From positions 1 to 8,904 of the forward strand of contig DATKBT010000180.1 in NCBI GenBank assembly GCA_035546295.1: a stretch of DNA of 8,904 bases, written 5' to 3'. Below are positions 1 through 6,721 of this stretch, in pieces. Below the pieces are notes generated by a model, which saw only the letters and a list, made by a program, of their open reading frames with translations, was not told the DNA's origin and did not search any database. Numbering within the stretch: the first letter of the stretch is position 1; each line of letters starts with the position of its first letter. Position numbers and translations under genes: made by a program. The stretch comes from DATKBT01 sp035546295 (lineage in GTDB: Bacteria > Acidobacteriota > Thermoanaerobaculia > Multivoradales > Multivoraceae).

Positions 1-2711
1 TCGTCGTCCGGCGCGGGATCGCAGAGCAGCTCGCCGAGCGCGGCCGCGGGCGGCTCGGTCCGCCGACCGGGAAACAGCCGCTCGAGCCGCTCGATTCGCT
101 CGCGGCTCGGCACGTCGTCGATCAGCGTCATGATCATCGGACGCAACGTCTCCGGCAGCACGTTGTCGAGGAACTCGATCGCCCGCATCCGCTGACCGGG
201 ATCGTCGCCGAAGAGCTGTTCTGCCGCACGCTCGATTCCCGACCGGTCGACGCCGAGAGCGAGCAGCGAGAGCACGTTTTTCAGGTGATCGACCCGCCGC
301 TCGTCGAGCAGACGGTGGAGCAGCGGGGGCGATGCGGTCCGCCAACGCCACCAGGGCCCGCGCAGCTCGAAGTCGGAGCGCGGCGTCAGCGCCAACAGCC
401 GGAGCAGCGCGCAGGCGTAGAGCGAGCACTCCTCCACCACGACACGGTGCACCCGAGGATCCTCGAGCCTGGTCCCTTCGCAACGGATCAGCGCCTCGAT
501 CACCTTGCGGCGCAGCATCGGATCGCGAGCGTCGGCGAGGCACTCCAGCAGCGCGTCGATCGCTTCGCGCCCGCCGAACCGAGCGAGCGTCTTGGGCAGC
601 GCTCGACGGACCCAGATCTGCTCGTTCGGCTCGCGCAGGAAGTGGCTGAGCGAGGGGATCACTCCGCGACCGAACACCGCCAGCGCCTCGCGGGCGTCGT
701 GCTTGAGACGACGATCGCGCAACAGCGAGATGAGGATCGGTCCGAACAGCGGGTTCATGCCGTCGCGCTGGGCGCGATGGCGCACGGCCTCGATCGCGGA
801 GCGGACGACGCGGGTGTCCGAGTCGTAGAGCAGGCGGACCAGCCGCTGCTGCAGTCGCGGCTCGGGCACCTGGCTGATCGCGGTGGCGGCCTCCGCGCGC
901 ACCAGCGGATCGTCGTCGCCCATCAGCTGCTCGAGACCGCGATCGGCGAGGCGGTGGGACTCCTCCTCTCCGTGGGCGGCGAGGCAGGCGACCGCCGCCG
1001 CGCGCACGCGCGGGTCGGGGTCGAGCAGGCGCTCGCTCATCAGCGACGCCATCGGCACGTTCGCCAGGCTGGCGTACGCACGCACCGCAGCAGCCCGCAC
1101 TTCGCCGTCCGGATCGGCGATCCGCTTCTCGATCAGCGGCAGGGCGTCGCGCCGCCCCGCGCGCTCGAGGACCGCGAGCGTGCGCAGGCGCACCTGCGGG
1201 TCGTCGTGGTAGAGCAGGAGCGGTGGCACCAGGCGCTCCCGGCGATTGCGCTCGAGCAGGTCGAGCGAGCCCAGGACCTGCTCGGGCTCGGGACTGCCGA
1301 GCGACTCGACCAGCACCTCCAGCGTGTTGACGTCGCCGAGGTCGAGCATCATCTCCTCGCCTCGCCGCCGCTTTCCCTCGGCGAGCCCGGCGCGCAGCGC
1401 GGCGACGTAACGCTGCCTCGCCTGACCGGTGCACATCAGCCAGAAGACGCACAGGACCACCGTGATCCAGGCGGTGTCGATCGGGCTCACCCACCCGAAG
1501 GTCACCGGCAGCAGCACCAACGCTCCGGCCCCCTTGGCGAAGCGATGCACGAAAACGTCGATGTAGCCCTTGGCGCGCACCCGCTCGTCGGGCGAGATCG
1601 GGACGAACAGGAGCTCACGGGTCGCGTGGTCCAACGAGTAACGGAGCCCGCTCTCGCCGATGCGCAGCCCCGGGATCAGGAAGATCAGCAACGGCGCCGC
1701 CCCCGGCAGCAGCACTGCGAGCGACAGGACGAGGTTGAAGGTCGGCAGCACCCGCATCGCGAAGCCGACCCCGAGCGAGCGATGGATGCGGCCGGTGAAG
1801 ACGATCTGGAAGACGAACGACGAGAGCGCCATCACGCTCGCCAGGTTGCCGAACAGCGCCGCCCGCTCGCCGAGGCTGGTGGTGTGGCTCTCGACGATCC
1901 AGTTGAACTGCAGGTCGACCACCTGGGAGGCCACCACGCTCAGGAAGAGCACCGCTGCGATCAGCCGGAGGTTCGGGGAGCGCGCGATCGCGAACAGCCC
2001 ACCCTCCTCCCGCTCCTTCGGGCCGGGCTCGGTCCGGGCGGCGGCCAGGAGACCCTCGGTGATGCGGCCGGAGAGCGAGACGGAGGAGCCGGTTCGCCGC
2101 TCCATCACGGTGACCAGGACCGCGATCGCGGCGAGCGCCAGGGCGCCGAAGAGCAGCGCCGAGCGCGTCTCGGTCTGGCCCGCCCAGCGCGTCAGCTGCC
2201 CGCCGAGGACGCCGCCGAGCAGGGCCCCGGCGCCGATGAAGCCGAACAACCGGCGCGCCTGCCGCACGTCGAGCACCGAGTTGACGTAGCTCCAGAGCTG
2301 GGTGAGGACCAGCACCGTGACGATCGACATGAACAGGTAGAAGAGGACCGAGCTCACCCAACCGAGGTCCTCCATGCTCCACCAGAAGGCGACCATGGCG
2401 GCCGCGGAGAGCAGCACCGTGGCGTTGACCACCGCCTGCCGGCTCAGTCGCACCGCCAGGTGGCCGTAGACCCGCATCACGGGATAGGCGACCACCGCCA
2501 CTGCCAGGTAGACCCAGGGCAGGTTCTCGGCGCCGAGGCTCTCGACAAAGGTCGCCTGCCGGATCGCCTTGCCCGAGAACTGGAAGACCCCGAGCAGGAA
2601 CGAGTAGGCGAACAGCGTCGAGGCAAGACCGGCCTCTCGCGGCTGCAGGTCGACCCCGATCCGACGCAGCGTGCGCAGGAAGAGCCTGGAGGGATGGCCG
2701 TCCGCGCTCAC
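1..2711 (-). CDS. NTT/MFS-type membrane transporter fused to HEAT repeats (3' end missing)
   Basis: This reading frame stays open for 903 codons from a GTG at 2711 to the left edge, so the C-terminus is missing. Residues about 28-430 hold roughly a dozen hydrophobic segments (for example 65-80, 95-110, 120-142, 155-172, 186-203, 249-264, 321-349, 396-425). The motifs FSGKAIRQATF (45-55) and HATRELLFVPISPDERVRAKG (about 362-382) match my recollection of NTT-like (ATP:ADP antiporter, Npt1/Npt2-like) proteins of free-living bacteria. From about 455 to the edge the protein is soluble and built of HEAT-like helical repeats, with recurring units of the type DPxxxVRxxAxxxL near 504, 533, 565, 600 and 630. 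HEAT arrays usually bind proteins, so the tail may be a cytoplasmic docking platform (inference). The substrate is unknown; nucleotide transport is not shown. GTG 2711 is the only start between the in-frame TGA upstream (2744-2742) and the first conserved helix, and its own Shine-Dalgarno sequence is weak. Confidence 0.85.
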   Translation of the reverse strand, partial: MSADGHPSRLFLRTLRRIGVDLQPREAGLASTLFAYSFLLGVFQFSGKAIRQATFVESLGAENLPWVYLAVAVVAYPVMRVYGHLAVRLSRQAVVNATVLLSAAAMVAFWWSMEDLGWVSSVLFYLFMSIVTVLVLTQLWSYVNSVLDVRQARRLFGFIGAGALLGGVLGGQLTRWAGQTETRSALLFGALALAAIAVLVTVMERRTGSSVSLSGRITEGLLAAARTEPGPKEREEGGLFAIARSPNLRLIAAVLFLSVVASQVVDLQFNWIVESHTTSLGERAALFGNLASVMALSSFVFQIVFTGRIHRSLGVGFAMRVLPTFNLVLSLAVLLPGAAPLLIFLIPGLRIGESGLRYSLDHATRELLFVPISPDERVRAKGYIDVFVHRFAKGAGALVLLPVTFGWVSPIDTAWITVVLCVFWLMCTGQARQRYVAALRAGLAEGKRRRGEEMMLDLGDVNTLEVLVESLGSPEPEQVLGSLDLLERNRRERLVPPLLLYHDDPQVRLRTLAVLERAGRRDALPLIEKRIADPDGEVRAAAVRAYASLANVPMASLMSERLLDPDPRVRAAAVACLAAHGEEESHRLADRGLEQLMGDDDPLVRAEAATAISQVPEPRLQQRLVRLLYDSDTRVVRSAIEAVRHRAQRDGMNPLFGPILISLLRDRRLKHDAREALAVFGRGVIPSLSHFLREPNEQIWVRRALPKTLARFGGREAIDALLECLADARDPMLRRKVIEALIRCEGTRLEDPRVHRVVVEECSLYACALLRLLALTPRSDFELRGPWWRWRTASPPLLHRLLDERRVDHLKNVLSLLALGVDRSGIERAAEQLFGDDPGQRMRAIEFLDNVLPETLRPMIMTLIDDVPSRERIERLERLFPGRRTEPPAAALGELLCDPAPDD

Positions 2712-2731
2712 CGCTGCGCCACCATCCTCAT
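2708..2731 (-). promoter_or_regulatory. Possible 7-codon leader ORF coupled to the transporter start
   Basis: On the minus strand an ATG at 2731 opens a seven-codon frame (MRMVAQR) whose TGA overlaps the transporter GTG as GTGA. A GAGG lies 8 bases before this ATG, whereas the nearest GAGG to the GTG is about 14 bases away. Translation of the mini-ORF could therefore deliver ribosomes to the GTG. This is only a geometric argument; the mini-ORF could be chance. Confidence 0.25.
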
Positions 2732-3015
2732 CGCTCGATCCTCACGGGTCCGTTCCTCCCTCCGGCGCCGCCGGCCACCGAACGAGCCGAATGGCCTCCC
2801 CCGCAGCCTCTTCGATCGCCGGCGGAAGCTTCAGGATGCTAGCACCCGTAAGGAGCGCGAACCCGGAGCCGGCAGCGCGACCCTCCCGTCGCCTCGAGTC
2901 CCGTCGGATGCCCGACGCGATCGCCGCTCGCGCCTCCGCTACCATTCTCGTCGAGCGGCCCGAGACCGTGCCGGCGCCCCGACGCCGCCGCCGTGAGCTC
3001 GCCGGCAACCAGCGA
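2712..3015. other. Divergent intergenic region between transporter and acyl-CoA synthetase
   Basis: These roughly 300 bases separate the minus-strand transporter from the plus-strand synthetase and must hold the promoters of both. Open frames cross it on both strands, but they lack recognisable protein sequence and are rich in Arg, Pro and Ala as expected of random high-GC DNA. A weak plus-strand -10-like TACCAT lies at 2940-2945, and TAGCAT can be read on the minus strand around 2840; neither has a convincing -35 partner. A short perfect palindrome GAAGCTTC sits at 2824-2831. I see no RNA gene, riboswitch or clear operator. Confidence 0.5.
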
Positions 3016-4986
3016 ATGAGCGAGACCTCCACCGAAATCGTCTGGCGACCCGACCCCGAGCGGATCGAGCAGGCGAACGTCACGCGCTTCATGCGGCGCT
3101 GGAAGATCGAGGACGCCGACGAGCTGCGCGCGCGCGCCGCCGCCGATCAGGAGTGGTTCTGGCCGGCCGCGATCGACGACCTCGGCATCGAGTTCGAGCG
3201 GCCGTACGAGACGCTGCGCGAGACCAGCCGCGGCATCCCATGGACCGACTGGTTCGTCGGCGGGCGGCTCAACCTCGTCGCCAACTGTCTGGATCGCCAC
3301 GCCGGTGGACCGCGCGCCGAGGAGCTCTGTCTGCTGGGGCTCTCAGAGACCGGCGAAGAGGTCCGCTACACCTTCCGGACCCTGCACCACGAGGTGACGC
3401 GTTGCGCCGCCGCGCTGAGGCGGGCCGGGGTCGAGCCCGGCAACCGGGTCGCGGCCTTCATGCCGATGGTCGCCGAGGTGGTGGTCCAGATGCTGGGCTG
3501 CCTCAAGGCCGGCGCCGTCTTCATCCCGATCTTCAGCGGCTACGCCCCGCAGGCCCTGGCGGAGCGGCTGCGCGGCGCCGGGGTCAAGCTGCTGTTCACG
3601 GCCGAGCGCTCGGTGCGCCGGGGCTCGGCGGTGGAGATCCTGCCGGCGGCTCGAGAGGCGGTCGCGGAGTCGCCGAGCGTCGAGCGCGTGGTGATCGTGC
3701 AACGGCCGCCGCTTCGCGGCGAGCGTCCCGACCTGGCGCTCGACCGAGATCGCGAGGTGGTCTGGAGCGAGTTCCTGGCCGCCGGCAGCGGCGGTTTCGA
3801 GACCGTGATCGTCGACGCCATGGCGCCCGCTCTGATCCTGTTCACGTCGGGCACCACCGGCCGTCCCAAGGGGACCGTGCACTCGCACGCTGGCACTCTG
3901 GTCCAGCTCGCCAAGGAGGTCGGCTACGCCTTCGACATGAAGCCGGGGGAACGCTTCTTCTGGCTCACCGACATCGGCTGGATGATGGGGCCGTGGGCCA
4001 TCATCGGCGGCCTCTTCCACGGCGCAGCGGTCGTCGTCTACGAAGGCGCCTTCGACCACCCGACCAGGGATCAGCTCTGGAAGGTGCTCGAGGAGCATCG
4101 CGTCACCGTCTTCGGCATCTCGCCGACCGCGATCCGCATGCTGATGCGCTTCGGCGACGGCGACGTCTCGGCCCACGACCTGTCGGCGCTGCGCATCCTG
4201 GGCTCGACCGGCGAGCCGTGGGACGAGGAGTCCTGGCAGTGGTACTTCGAGAAGGTCGGCGGCCGGCGCTGCCCGGTGATCAACATCTCGGGCGGCACCG
4301 ACATCATCGGCTGCTTCCTCTCGCCGCTGCCGATCGACCCGCTCAAGCCCTGCACCCTGGTCGGCCCGGGCCTGGGCATGGCGGTCGACGTCTGGGACGA
4401 GGAGGGCGAGCCGGTGCGCGGCGAGGTCGGCTACCTGGTCGCCACCCAGCCCGCGCCGTCGATGACCCGCGGGTTGTGGGGGGATCCCGAGCGCTACCTC
4501 GAGACCTACTGGTCGCGCTGGCCGAACGTCTGGAATCACGGCGACTGGGCGCGGATCGACGAGGATGGCTTCTGGTTCCTCCAGGGGCGCTCCGACGACA
4601 CCCTCAAGGTCGCCGGCCGGCGGATCGGCCCGGCCGAGCTCGAGGGCGCGCTCATCGAGACCGGCAAAGTCTCCGAAGCGGCCGCGATCGGGGTCCCCCA
4701 CCCGATCAAGGGCACCGGCATCGTCTGCTTCGCGGTGCTCAAGCCCGGCGTCGAGGCGAGCGAGGAGCTGCGCGGCGAGCTCGAGGCCGCGGTCGTCGAC
4801 CGCCTCGGCAAGGTCGATCGGCCGGAGCGCATCGAGTTCGTCGACGACCTGCCCAAGACGCGCAGCGCCAAGATCCTGCGCCGGATGGTGCGCGCGCGCT
4901 ACCTGGGCGAGGAGCTGGGCGACCTGTCGTCGCTGCAGAACCCGGAGGCGGTGGAAGGGATCCCGGTGGCGGAGGGAGCGCGATGA
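3016..4986 (+). CDS. AMP-forming acyl-CoA synthetase (acetyl-/acetoacetyl-CoA synthetase-like)
   Basis: The 656-residue protein should activate a carboxylic acid to its acyl-CoA through an acyl-AMP intermediate, in the cytoplasm. The N-terminus (about 40-95, with WFWPAAIDDLGIEF and SRGIPWTDWFVGG) resembles the cap found in acetyl-CoA synthetase-like enzymes. The P-loop-like signature TSGTTGRPKG is at 277-286. The A5-type motif is SGGTDIIG at 425-432, followed by GDWARIDEDGFW and the hinge motif GRSDDTLKVAGRRIG at 524-538. The catalytic C-terminal lysine lies in PKTRSAK (613-619, Lys619). Acetyl-CoA synthetase normally has a Trp-rich WWQTETG at the A5 position; SGGTD is what I recall from acetoacetyl-CoA synthetases, so a substrate larger than acetate is plausible (inference). 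The start at 3016 is chosen because homology begins soon after it; the frame is open upstream from 2671 without family-like sequence. The gene ends with ATGA, overlapping the next start. Confidence 0.9.
   Translation: MSETSTEIVWRPDPERIEQANVTRFMRRWKIEDADELRARAAADQEWFWPAAIDDLGIEFERPYETLRETSRGIPWTDWFVGGRLNLVANCLDRHAGGPRAEELCLLGLSETGEEVRYTFRTLHHEVTRCAAALRRAGVEPGNRVAAFMPMVAEVVVQMLGCLKAGAVFIPIFSGYAPQALAERLRGAGVKLLFTAERSVRRGSAVEILPAAREAVAESPSVERVVIVQRPPLRGERPDLALDRDREVVWSEFLAAGSGGFETVIVDAMAPALILFTSGTTGRPKGTVHSHAGTLVQLAKEVGYAFDMKPGERFFWLTDIGWMMGPWAIIGGLFHGAAVVVYEGAFDHPTRDQLWKVLEEHRVTVFGISPTAIRMLMRFGDGDVSAHDLSALRILGSTGEPWDEESWQWYFEKVGGRRCPVINISGGTDIIGCFLSPLPIDPLKPCTLVGPGLGMAVDVWDEEGEPVRGEVGYLVATQPAPSMTRGLWGDPERYLETYWSRWPNVWNHGDWARIDEDGFWFLQGRSDDTLKVAGRRIGPAELEGALIETGKVSEAAAIGVPHPIKGTGIVCFAVLKPGVEASEELRGELEAAVVDRLGKVDRPERIEFVDDLPKTRSAKILRRMVRARYLGEELGDLSSLQNPEAVEGIPVAEGAR
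4971..4982 (+). promoter_or_regulatory. Shine-Dalgarno site inside the synthetase gene, for the M23 peptidase
   Basis: GGAGGG at 4971-4976 lies 6 bases before the ATG at 4983, inside the last codons of the synthetase. With the ATGA stop/start overlap it supports translation starting at 4983 and coupling of the two genes. Confidence 0.6.
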
Positions 4987-5927
4987 GCCTCGTCGCGGTC
5001 ACGAGGGGAACGGTGCGGCGTCCCTTCGATCCCGGGCCAATTCGCGATCGGGCCCGGCGGCTCGGCGCGCGATCGGCCGTCACGGAGGCCGGCCGCCACG
5101 GAGGTCGGCGCCGGGATCCTCGCCTCGTGCTCGCCGCGGGTCTGACGGTGTGGCTCGCTTCGGCCTCGTTCGCGACATCCATCCTCACCGCGCCCCCCGC
5201 CAGCGTCGTCCGCTGGGCCGGAAACGCCATCGAGCGCTGCACCTTCGACGGCCGCACGTTTCCCCCTCGGGACGGCGCCTGTCTGCTGCCGGTCGACCTG
5301 CTGGCGACCGGGACGCTCACCGCCGAGCGGGTGCGCGCGGGCGTGACCGAGACCCTCGCGATCGAGGTCGGTGCGTATCCCTACCCCGTGCAGCGGCTGA
5401 CCATCGACGACCCGCGGCGCACCAACCCGAACGCCGAGGACCTCGCGAGGATCGAGCGGGAGTCGGCGCGGATCGCCGAGCTGTGGACGCTCGACGGCGC
5501 CGCGCACGGCCAGCTCCCGCTGTCGCCGCCGCTCGAGGCGCTGCCACCCGGCGGGCGCTTCGGTGCCAAGCGGATCATCAACGGCAATCCCTCGAGCCCG
5601 CACAGCGGCTTGGACTACGCCGCGAACCAGGGAACGCCGGTGCTGGCCGCCGGCGACGGCGCCGTTCGGCTCGCCGAGGAGCACTTCTTCGCCGGCAACT
5701 CGGTCTTCCTCGACCACGGCGACGGGCTGGTCACCATGTACTTCCACCTCCACGAGATCTTTGTCGAGCCCGGCGAGAAGGTGACGCGCGGAGCCGTGAT
5801 CGGCACCGTCGGCAGCACCGGCCGATCGACCGGACCGCACCTGCACTTCGGAGCGCGCTGGCGAGGCGCGCGGATCGACCCCGCGCTGCTGCTCGGGCCG
5901 GTCGAGCGCTACCCGAACCTGGAGTGA
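4983..5927 (+). CDS. M23-family (LytM-type) zinc metallopeptidase, membrane-anchored or exported
   Basis: This 314-residue protein has a C-terminal M23 domain, a family of zinc endopeptidases that cut peptide cross-links of peptidoglycan outside the cytoplasmic membrane. The family metal and catalytic residues are all visible: HSGLD at 207-211 (His207, Asp211), FHLH at 254-257, and PHLHFG at 285-290 (His286, His288). The glycine-rich VGSTGRSTGPHLHF run is typical. A hydrophobic stretch at about 48-65 is a signal anchor or signal peptide, followed by a middle region (about 75-180) without a recognised domain. The unusual part is the Arg-rich 47-residue N-terminus before the hydrophobic segment. 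It could be a cytoplasmic tail, or the true start could lie later (for instance GTG at 5127). The overlap with the synthetase stop and the good Shine-Dalgarno sequence favour 4983. With intact catalytic residues it is probably an active hydrolase rather than a degenerate regulator. Confidence 0.9.
   Translation: MSLVAVTRGTVRRPFDPGPIRDRARRLGARSAVTEAGRHGGRRRDPRLVLAAGLTVWLASASFATSILTAPPASVVRWAGNAIERCTFDGRTFPPRDGACLLPVDLLATGTLTAERVRAGVTETLAIEVGAYPYPVQRLTIDDPRRTNPNAEDLARIERESARIAELWTLDGAAHGQLPLSPPLEALPPGGRFGAKRIINGNPSSPHSGLDYAANQGTPVLAAGDGAVRLAEEHFFAGNSVFLDHGDGLVTMYFHLHEIFVEPGEKVTRGAVIGTVGSTGRSTGPHLHFGARWRGARIDPALLLGPVERYPNLE
5032..5057 (+). repeat. 7-bp inverted repeat within the start of the M23 gene
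   Basis: CCGGGCC at 5032-5038 and GGCCCGG at 5051-5057 form a perfect 7-bp all-GC stem with a 12-base loop. It falls in the poorly conserved Arg-rich N-terminal part of the peptidase frame and has no T-run after it. It may be chance in high-GC DNA, a translation-affecting hairpin, or a hint that the coding region starts further downstream. Confidence 0.35.
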
Positions 5928-6043
5928 GCCGGCGGGACGGCGGCGCAGCGAAGCCGACCGAGCGACGAGCGGATCGAGCGCCGGCCAGCATCGCGTTCGA
6001 GCGCGCGACAATGATCGAAACGAATCCCACCGAAGGCTCCGTC

Positions 6044-6050
6044 AAGGAGG
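6044..6050 (+). promoter_or_regulatory. Shine-Dalgarno site deciding the VOC gene start
   Basis: A perfect AAGGAGG sits 8 bases before the ATG at 6059. An in-frame ATG at 6011 lacks such a site and would add 16 residues with no family resemblance, so 6059 is preferred. Confidence 0.75.
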
Positions 6051-6058
6051 CCGAGGCC

Positions 6059-6457
6059 ATGCGCATCTTCCGCGTCATCGTTCCGGTCTCCGACATCGGC
6101 GCCGCCCGCAGCTTCTACGAGCAGGTCCTGGGGGTCTCGGGCCGGGAGATCTCGCCCGGGCGCTGCTACTTCGACTGCCAGGGGACGATCCTCGCCTGCT
6201 TCGATCCCCAGGCCGACGGCGACGGCTACGAAGCCCGGCCCAACCCCGAGCCCCTCTACCTCGCGGTCGAGGACCTCGAGGCTGCTCACGATGCCTGTCG
6301 CCGAGCCGGAGCCAGCTTCTCCACCGAGGCGCCGGCGGGCGTCGGCGCACTGGGCGAGATCGCCCAGCGCCCCTGGGGCGAGGTCTCGTTCTACGTCAGC
6401 GATCCGTTCGGCAACGGCCTCTGCTTCGTGCGCACGGACACGGTGTTCACGGGCTGA
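6059..6457 (+). CDS. VOC-superfamily (glyoxalase-fold) protein
   Basis: This 132-residue protein has the two-module beta-alpha-beta-beta-beta pattern of the vicinal oxygen chelate superfamily. The first module begins FRVIVPVSDIGAARSFYEQV (4-23), with the usual VxDxxxAxxFYxxxLG pattern. The second begins LYLAVEDLEAAHDACRRAGA (67-86) and ends SDPFGNGLCFV (114-124), matching the family ending DPxGNxxEF/W. Family members include glyoxalase I, extradiol dioxygenases and antibiotic-binding or isomerase enzymes, normally acting as dimers. The usual metal ligands are not evident: no His on the first strand, and Cys122 stands where the last-strand Glu normally is. A catalytic metal site is therefore doubtful, and the protein could be a ligand-binding or divergent member. 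It lies 131 bases after the peptidase on the same strand and could be in the same transcript. Its last 11 bases overlap the end of a small minus-strand ORF. The exact reaction cannot be assigned. Confidence 0.85.
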   Translation: MRIFRVIVPVSDIGAARSFYEQVLGVSGREISPGRCYFDCQGTILACFDPQADGDGYEARPNPEPLYLAVEDLEAAHDACRRAGASFSTEAPAGVGALGEIAQRPWGEVSFYVSDPFGNGLCFVRTDTVFTG

Positions 6458-6602
6458 GCGTCCGACCTTCGCTCCCCGCGGTCTCCGGCAGCTCCCACAG
6501 CTCGACCTTGGTTCCCTCCGGGTCGACGAACCCGCCGCAGGCCGCACCGACCGCGACTCCCAGGACGAAGGGCAGGATCATCCGGCCGAGTCGCTCGCTC
6601 AT
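6447..6602 (-). CDS. Small 51-residue ORF: hydrophobic N-terminus plus VOC-like C-terminal tail
   Basis: ATG at 6602 is preceded by GAGGAGG (6616-6610) with a 7-base spacer, which is strong support for translation. Residues 8-25 (MILPFVLGVAVGAACGGF) form one hydrophobic segment; VGAAC is a poor lipobox-like site, so a small membrane protein or lipoprotein is possible. Residues 26-40 (FVDPEGTKVELWELP) look like the closing strand of a VOC/glyoxalase protein, where DPxGxxxELWE carries a metal-ligand Glu. The rest of a VOC domain is absent: the sequence before the match reads as a membrane helix, and I found no VOC modules in the upstream frames. Options are a real chimeric small protein, the remnant of a second VOC gene, or coincidence. 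It lies 119 bases downstream of the TatD-type gene on the same strand and converges on the VOC gene with an 11-base overlap. It is too short and ambiguous to name. Confidence 0.6.
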   Translation of the reverse strand: MSERLGRMILPFVLGVAVGAACGGFVDPEGTKVELWELPETAGSEGRTLSP

Positions 6603-6609
6603 GGTGCCG

Positions 6610-6616
6610 CCTCCTC
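6610..6616 (-). promoter_or_regulatory. Shine-Dalgarno site of the small ORF
   Basis: GAGGAGG on the minus strand lies 7 bases before the ATG at 6602. It is among the best ribosome binding sites in the window and is the main reason to accept such a short frame. A -10-like TACGAT lies about 33 bases before the ATG on the minus strand, but no matching -35 is visible. Confidence 0.6.
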
Positions 6617-6721
6617 GTGGTGGGCCGATCCCATCGTAGCCGAGGCCGACCCAGGCCCGAGATCGGCCCGCATCGTGCAAACGCCCCTGGACACGCGCCC
6701 CGCGGCGGCGCACAGGCCGGC

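Noticed and set aside
1615..2382. 255-codon minus-strand frame inside the transporter
   Set aside because: It is out of frame with the continuous membrane-protein reading frame and reads as Arg/Gly/Pro-rich noise.
285..2996. 903-codon plus-strand open frame
   Set aside because: It lies opposite the transporter gene and is rich in Gln, Arg, His, Glu and Ala without domain patterns; the minus-strand frame has membrane helices and clear repeats. This is a high-GC antisense shadow.
2671..3015. In-frame upstream extension of the acyl-CoA synthetase to an ATG at 2671
   Set aside because: The added 115 residues look like random Ser/Arg/Pro-rich sequence and would overlap the start of the divergent transporter gene.
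3343..4701. 452-codon minus-strand frame opposite the acyl-CoA synthetase
   Set aside because: It has no recognisable motifs and low-complexity composition, while the plus strand has complete adenylate-forming enzyme motifs.
6011..6058. Upstream ATG for the VOC gene
   Set aside because: It has no good ribosome site, whereas 6059 has AAGGAGG at ideal spacing and begins directly with the first VOC strand.
6660..6720. Hairpin after the TatD-type gene (GCGCC/GGCGC on the minus strand) as an intrinsic terminator
   Set aside because: The stem is only 5 bp and is followed by mixed sequence, not a T-run, so termination cannot be supported.
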